DNA of 64,000 nt from JAWWOW01 sp033851265 (lineage in GTDB: Bacteria; Actinomycetota; Actinomycetes; JAWWOW01): positions 124,001 through 188,000 of the forward strand of contig JAWWOW010000006.1 of assembly GCA_033851265.1 (NCBI GenBank). The letters are read 5' to 3'. The notes below the pieces were generated by a model. The model was not told where the DNA came from, did no database searches, and saw only the letters and a program-made list of their open reading frames with translations. This document shows, in pieces, positions 59,713 to 64,000 of the stretch (the first letter of the stretch is position 1; every line of letters begins with the position of its first letter). A program made the translations under genes and the position numbers.

Positions 59713-62319
59713 CTACCTATCTTCGGTCGTCAGCCCCAGCGTGCTAGCCGCCGCGGCCACCTCCGCGCGCGTGCGTACGCCGAGCTTGCGCAGAATGGCC
59801 GCAACGTGATGGTCGACGGTCCGACCGGACAGGATCAGCCGCTCCGCGATGTCCTGGTTGCGGAGTCCGGTCACCAGGAGCCCGAGCACCTCGAGCTCGC
59901 GAGCGGTGAGCTGCGCCGGGTTCTCCCGGGTAGCCGCACGGGGGCCGCGTGGAAGTCCTCGCGCACCACCCTGGCGAAGCCGTCGCGCCACGATCGCTGC
60001 TGATGTCATTGCGCCGAGGCGCTGCAGCTCTGCGACAGCCTCGTGGCGAGTCGCCTCATCGTCGGTTTCTGCCATGGCCAGCGCTGACTCGTACGGCGCA
60101 TCGAGCATGCGCCATTGTTCGGCGGCACGATGCCAGTCACCGGCAAGCTCGCTGGCAAACGGTTCGGGGACAGTCGGCGGTGTGTCGGTTGTCACACCGG
60201 CTCGTTGTCGCCACGCCAACATCTCACCCAACACCCACGTCGCGCCGTACGTCGAAGCCAACTCGATCGCAAGTGCCGTGGCATCGGCGACCTCTTGGTT
60301 CTTTCCAGCTAGCCAGTACGCCTCGGCACGCGCGGTGGCAACCGGCTCGATGCGTTGCAGCTCGCCTGTCTCGCGCACCAACCCCCACGCCTCGTCGAGC
60401 AGACCCCAGACATCCGGCTCACCACGGCGCGCGCGAATGACGCCGATGATGACGAGGGCCAGGGCCCTCGGCACCGGTGATGTTTGCGGATTGCGCACGA
60501 CCAGCGTCGCGGACGCCAGTGCGTCGTCCCACCGACCTCGGTCCAGCTCGGCCCGGGCGCGGTAGGCCAGCAGGTACGCGCGCCAAAGGTCCAGGCCGCG
60601 CTCCTCGCAATAGCGCAGCCCGGCGTCGATGTGACGGTCGGCAATCGAGTAAGAACGGCCCCGAGGAGACCACCACGTCAGCACGACGTACGCGCGCCCG
60701 GTGTGTTCCTCCAACCGGTGCTCGAGCGCGAGCTGCAGACTTCGCTCGGCCTTCTCGACACCTGCCGGATCTGCGACGGCGAGCTCGACCGTCGCGACGT
60801 TCAGAAGTATGTAGACATGGGCCTCGACGTCGCCGATTTGATCCGCCAGCGCGGTCGCCTTGTCCGACCAGTAGCTGGTTTCCTTCGCGTCCTCGGCGGT
60901 GGCGGCAAGATGGGAAAGGTTGCAGTAGGCAATCGCGAGCGCGTGGCTCGGCCCGAGCCCTTCCAGGACGCCGACTGCCTCGCGACCCACCTCCCAGGCG
61001 AGGGGAATGTCTCCCTCATAGCGCAACAGCAACGACAACGCACGAGCCGCGAGTCCTTGTCGTAGTCCGTCCCCAGTCGCCCGATGATGCTCGAGGGCTT
61101 GCCGCTGCGCGTCGACGGCAGCGGGGAAGTCACCAGATAGATAGCAGGCATACGCCCGATGGTCGAACAATTCCCCGAGGACCTCCGGCGCAGCATCCGT
61201 CGCGAAGCGGATAGCGCGCGCGTACTGCTCGCCGGCCTCACGATGTGCGCCGAGCGCGGACGCGCTAGCGCCTGCTTCCGGGGCATAGCGGAGCACCGCA
61301 CTCGCGTCGTTCGCCGCTTCAGCATGGTGGGCGAGCCGAGCAGGGTCGGGCGAAGAGGTTGCTATCAGTGCTTTCAACGCCAACTCATGCAACCGCCCGC
61401 GTCGAACCGGTGGCAGGACCTCCTCGATCGCCAACCGGGCGAGCTCGTGGCGATAGTGGACCGTGCTCGACTCGGCTTGAAGGACACCAGCAGATAGGCA
61501 TTCATCGAGATGCTGACCGGCTCCGGCGGTGAGTGCGTCGAGTAAGGAGTACTCGCAACCTTGCGGTACGACGGCGACAGCATCCAGGACTGCGCGGGCT
61601 GGCTGACTGAGTCGCGCCACCCGGGCGAACACGGCGTCCCGAACGGTGAGTGGGACCTGTTCTGGTCCCGCCGCGATCACCTCTGTGACGAAGAACGGGT
61701 TGCCACCGGTACGCCGGCAGAGGTCGTCGACGTCGAGGTCGCGTGAGCCGACGAGCTCAGCAACACCACTCGACGTCAGCGGAGCTAGCCGCAGACGCGA
61801 CACCGCTGCGTTCGTTGCTAGCTCACCGAGCACGATCCGTAGTGGATGGGCCGGTCCGAGTGCCTCATCGCGGTACGTCGCCACAACAAGCACCGGTACC
61901 TCGTCCAAGCGACGAGCCACCAGGCTCAAGACATCCAGGCTCGCTTCATCGGCCCAGTGCATGTCCTCGAGAGCGAGCAGCGTCGGCGCCCGCCGCAGTT
62001 CGGTAAGAAGTGCGGTGGCAACCTCGTGCGGTCGGGCTCCGTCGCGCACGAGCCGTTCCACGTCGCCGCTCGTCTGCTGCACGACATCCAAGAACGGCCC
62101 CAGCGGCCGCGGTGTGAACAGGGCATCGCACCGGCCATGGAGCACCCGATGAGAGTTTTCGTGACTCGCGAAGTAGGCGCGGAGCAGGGCGGTCTTCCCG
62201 ACCCCTGCCTCACCGGCGACGAGCACCAAACGACCCGCCGAGTCCTGCACGACATGGCCGAGCGCTTCGTCGAGCGCAGCCAACTCGTGTTCGCGCTCGA
62301 GAAGCTGGTCACGCTCCAT
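59713..62319 (-). CDS. LuxR-family large ATP-binding regulator (LAL type)
   Basis: 868 aa from ATG 62319 (the TTG just upstream is possible). The N-terminal AAA/STAND ATPase has VLVAGEAGVGKTALL (Walker A) and LLALEDMHWADEASLD (Walker B). The middle, about 330-760, is a helical TPR-like region. The C-terminal LuxR HTH has LTARELEVLGLLVTGLRNQD, then GRTVDHHVAAILRKLGVRTR. These regulators respond to small ligands, and their target genes are unknown here. Confidence 0.88.
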   Translation of the reverse strand: MERDQLLEREHELAALDEALGHVVQDSAGRLVLVAGEAGVGKTALLRAYFASHENSHRVLHGRCDALFTPRPLGPFLDVVQQTSGDVERLVRDGARPHEVATALLTELRRAPTLLALEDMHWADEASLDVLSLVARRLDEVPVLVVATYRDEALGPAHPLRIVLGELATNAAVSRLRLAPLTSSGVAELVGSRDLDVDDLCRRTGGNPFFVTEVIAAGPEQVPLTVRDAVFARVARLSQPARAVLDAVAVVPQGCEYSLLDALTAGAGQHLDECLSAGVLQAESSTVHYRHELARLAIEEVLPPVRRGRLHELALKALIATSSPDPARLAHHAEAANDASAVLRYAPEAGASASALGAHREAGEQYARAIRFATDAAPEVLGELFDHRAYACYLSGDFPAAVDAQRQALEHHRATGDGLRQGLAARALSLLLRYEGDIPLAWEVGREAVGVLEGLGPSHALAIAYCNLSHLAATAEDAKETSYWSDKATALADQIGDVEAHVYILLNVATVELAVADPAGVEKAERSLQLALEHRLEEHTGRAYVVLTWWSPRGRSYSIADRHIDAGLRYCEERGLDLWRAYLLAYRARAELDRGRWDDALASATLVVRNPQTSPVPRALALVIIGVIRARRGEPDVWGLLDEAWGLVRETGELQRIEPVATARAEAYWLAGKNQEVADATALAIELASTYGATWVLGEMLAWRQRAGVTTDTPPTVPEPFASELAGDWHRAAEQWRMLDAPYESALAMAETDDEATRHEAVAELQRLGAMTSAAIVARRLRQGGARGLPRGPRAATRENPAQLTARELEVLGLLVTGLRNQDIAERLILSGRTVDHHVAAILRKLGVRTRAEVAAAASTLGLTTEDR

Positions 62320-62356
62320 CAACGCGCCCCCTCGCCGTCCCGAGGCATCACCCGAG

Positions 62357-62446
62357 CGGAGGGCGTGGGATTCGAACCCACGAAACGAGTCAACCCCGCT
62401 TAGCGGTTTTCAAGACCGCCGCCATAGGCCACTAGGCGAGCCCTCC
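62357..62446 (-). tRNA. tRNA-Ser(TGA)
   Basis: 90 nt. Acceptor GGAGGGC/GCCCTCC, long variable arm, anticodon loop CTTGAAA with TGA, T loop GTTCGAATC. No CCA is encoded. Confidence 0.92.
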
Positions 62447-62622
62447 GAGACTCAGGCTAGCCAGGCACGCTCAGAGGGCACGTTCGCGCACGCAAATTAT
62501 CCTGGTGATCTAGGCAATTTTGCCGGATTAAAGATCGGTTCGACGTCTGGCCAGGTAATCATCCGGTTTGTCTCTGTACGCAACCGACTACCGGACGTAC
62601 TCTCAGTAAAGACGACCGTGGC

Positions 62623-63480
62623 GTGTTTGGCCCAAGCATCCCGGTTGCTGGACTGGTGGAAGCCGTGAGACCGGACGTCCCGGCGAACGAAACCCCGGTG
62701 CCCAAGCCGACGGAAGCTCCGAACGACACGCTCAAACAAGAACTCGACCCGCCGGATGAGGCGACCGACTCTTCGGTCGTGCAAGATGCGTCCGCTCCGG
62801 ACATCCTTGATTTGCGAGCAGTGGAACGCGACGCCGCCGCGGCCGAACGTGATCGAGCCGCGGCGCAGCGCGAAAAGGTCATCGGCGCTGCTGTTGGCGG
62901 CGACAACGCATCGCTCGAGCGCCTGTTCGCAGAGCGGGACCGGGCCGCCGCGGCGCTCGACCGCTACGAAGCCGCGTTGGACCGCCATCGTGCCGCCGAC
63001 TATCTGCGTCACGTCTACCGCGACCGACTCACCGGGGCGCTGCAACGCGACGCCGGACAAGACCGCCTCGCCGCCGAGCTGGACCGCTGCCGTCGGCGCG
63101 GTGAGGCGCTAGTCATCGCCTTCATCGACGTAGACCACCTGAAAGTGGTCAACGACAAGCGGGGCCACGCGGCCGGCGACGAACTCCTGCAGGCAGTCGG
63201 TGCCGCTCTACTCAGCGGGTTGCGCTCCTACGACATCGTCGTCCGGTACGGCGGCGATGAGTTCGTCTGCGCGATGGCCGACGCTCGTCGGGAAGAAGCA
63301 GAGTTGCGGCTGAGCGAGGTGCAGAAGGTGCTCGAGTCAGTGATCCCGGGAGCGTCGATCAGCGCCGGAATCGCCGTCATCGACGACGAAGAGTCGCTCG
63401 ATGATGCGATCGGGCGAGCGGATCGCGATCTCTATCGGGGCCGCGCGGACCGCGCCGGCCGTGCAACCGCTGGCCGATGA
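62623..63480 (+). CDS. GGDEF diguanylate cyclase, start uncertain
   Basis: 285 aa in the longest form (GTG 62623; later GTG codons possible, no clear ribosome site). Residues about 60-130 are heptad-like, rich in RDAAAAERDRAAAQRE. The GGDEF domain begins DRLTGALQRDAG, with FIDVDHLKVVNDKRGH and RYGGDEFVCAM (intact GGDEF site). It makes c-di-GMP. No membrane segment is seen. Confidence 0.82.
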   Translation: MFGPSIPVAGLVEAVRPDVPANETPVPKPTEAPNDTLKQELDPPDEATDSSVVQDASAPDILDLRAVERDAAAAERDRAAAQREKVIGAAVGGDNASLERLFAERDRAAAALDRYEAALDRHRAADYLRHVYRDRLTGALQRDAGQDRLAAELDRCRRRGEALVIAFIDVDHLKVVNDKRGHAAGDELLQAVGAALLSGLRSYDIVVRYGGDEFVCAMADARREEAELRLSEVQKVLESVIPGASISAGIAVIDDEESLDDAIGRADRDLYRGRADRAGRATAGR

Positions 63481-63514
63481 GCCCGCTCCTCACGATCGAA
63501 GACGCGCCGCGCCG

Positions 63515-64000
63515 CTAGTCGGCCACCGCTGGCTCGACGGACCGGGATGGCTCGACGCGCAGCAGCTTCGCCGCCCACTCGGGCATCCACCAGTTCCACT
63601 GATCGAACATCGACACGAGCGCCGGCACCAGCATCGATCGCACGATGGTCGCATCAAGCAAGATTCCGAATCCCAACGCGGATGCGAACGTCTTGAGGTC
63701 GGTCCCCGGCCCCGACGCCAGCGCGACGAACGCCAAGAACAGAATCAGTGCCGCGCTCGTCACCAACCGTCCGGTGCGCCCGATCCCTTCGATCACCGCG
63801 CCGTCCGTCGACCCAGACTTGTCGTACTCCTCCCTGATGCGGGCCAGGATGAACACCTCGTAGTCCATGGACAGGCCGAAGAGGAAGGCGAACACCATCA
63901 ACGGGATCCAGAACGTCACTGCTCCCGTTTCATGGACACCGAAAATCGCGTTGGACCCGATGCCGTGCTGCCAGAACAGCACCATGAAGCCGAGCGTCGC
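63515..64000 (-). CDS. MMPL-family transporter, C-terminal part (continues beyond window)
   Basis: The frame stays open through base 64000, so only the C-terminal about 160 aa are seen. Typical MMPL/RND blocks are visible: LMVFAFLFGLSMDYEVFILA, GRTGRLVTSAALILFLAF, LGFGILLDATIVRSMLVPAL, and the PEWAAKLLR end. The full protein should be about 700 aa with 11-12 membrane segments. It exports lipids or small molecules. Confidence 0.88.
   Translation of the reverse strand, partial: ATLGFMVLFWQHGIGSNAIFGVHETGAVTFWIPLMVFAFLFGLSMDYEVFILARIREEYDKSGSTDGAVIEGIGRTGRLVTSAALILFLAFVALASGPGTDLKTFASALGFGILLDATIVRSMLVPALVSMFDQWNWWMPEWAAKLLRVEPSRSVEPAVAD

Noticed and set aside
1..64000. CRISPR arrays
   Set aside because: No regularly spaced repeats were seen on reading; the direct repeats found are att sites or isolated dyads.

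Overview
The window is high-GC DNA with GTG and TTG starts and dense ATGA/GTGA/TGATG gene overlaps. It looks like an actinomycete (Actinomycetota) chromosome. Supporting features are lipoproteins, an ECF sigma/zinc anti-sigma pair, a DUF1206 protein, an F420-type LLM oxidoreductase, sortase-like LPxTG/LAxTG anchors, and tRNAs mostly without an encoded CCA. I cannot name the genus.

Layout. (1) 1-3190 is chromosome: two lipoproteins and a secreted HAF-repeat protein. (2) 3191-30399 is a 27.2-kb integrated element bounded by a perfect 50-bp direct repeat. The right copy is the 3' part of an intact tRNA-Arg(ACG) gene and the left copy is an orphan tRNA 3' fragment. (3) 30456-64000 is chromosome: a Gfo/Idh/MocA oxidoreductase, acyl-CoA metabolism genes, a sulfatase, an amidase, a sigma/anti-sigma locus next to a very large M36 metallopeptidase, secreted beta-propeller proteins, a secreted amidohydrolase-like protein, a LuxR-type giant regulator, a GGDEF protein, two tRNA-Ser genes and the end of an MMPL transporter.

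The element has a mobility module at its right end (excisionase-like HTH, D5/P4-type helicase, two small zinc-motif proteins, serine recombinase, tyrosine integrase). The rest is cargo that reads as a defence or DNA-processing island. From left to right it holds an EVE-HNH nuclease of the modified-DNA restriction type, a conserved membrane protein, a three-gene operon of two unknown proteins plus a dGTPase-type HD hydrolase, and a divergent ribbon-helix-helix-like regulator. Then comes herA, mre11/sbcD, rad50/sbcC and nurA in the order used by archaeal end-resection operons, an unknown 528-aa protein, a Gabija pair (gajA, gajB), a PD-(D/E)XK-like protein, a membrane NERD nuclease and a HIRAN protein.

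The most interesting part is the same-strand run 9955-21896. An archaeal-type HerA-Mre11-Rad50-NurA machine, an unrecognised partner and Gabija lie head to tail with gaps of at most 66 bp from herA onward. Opposite them, across one AT-rich intergenic region, is the dGTPase operon. I infer a composite anti-mobile-element locus combining dNTP control, DNA end processing and Gabija. The function of the combination is not shown by the sequence.
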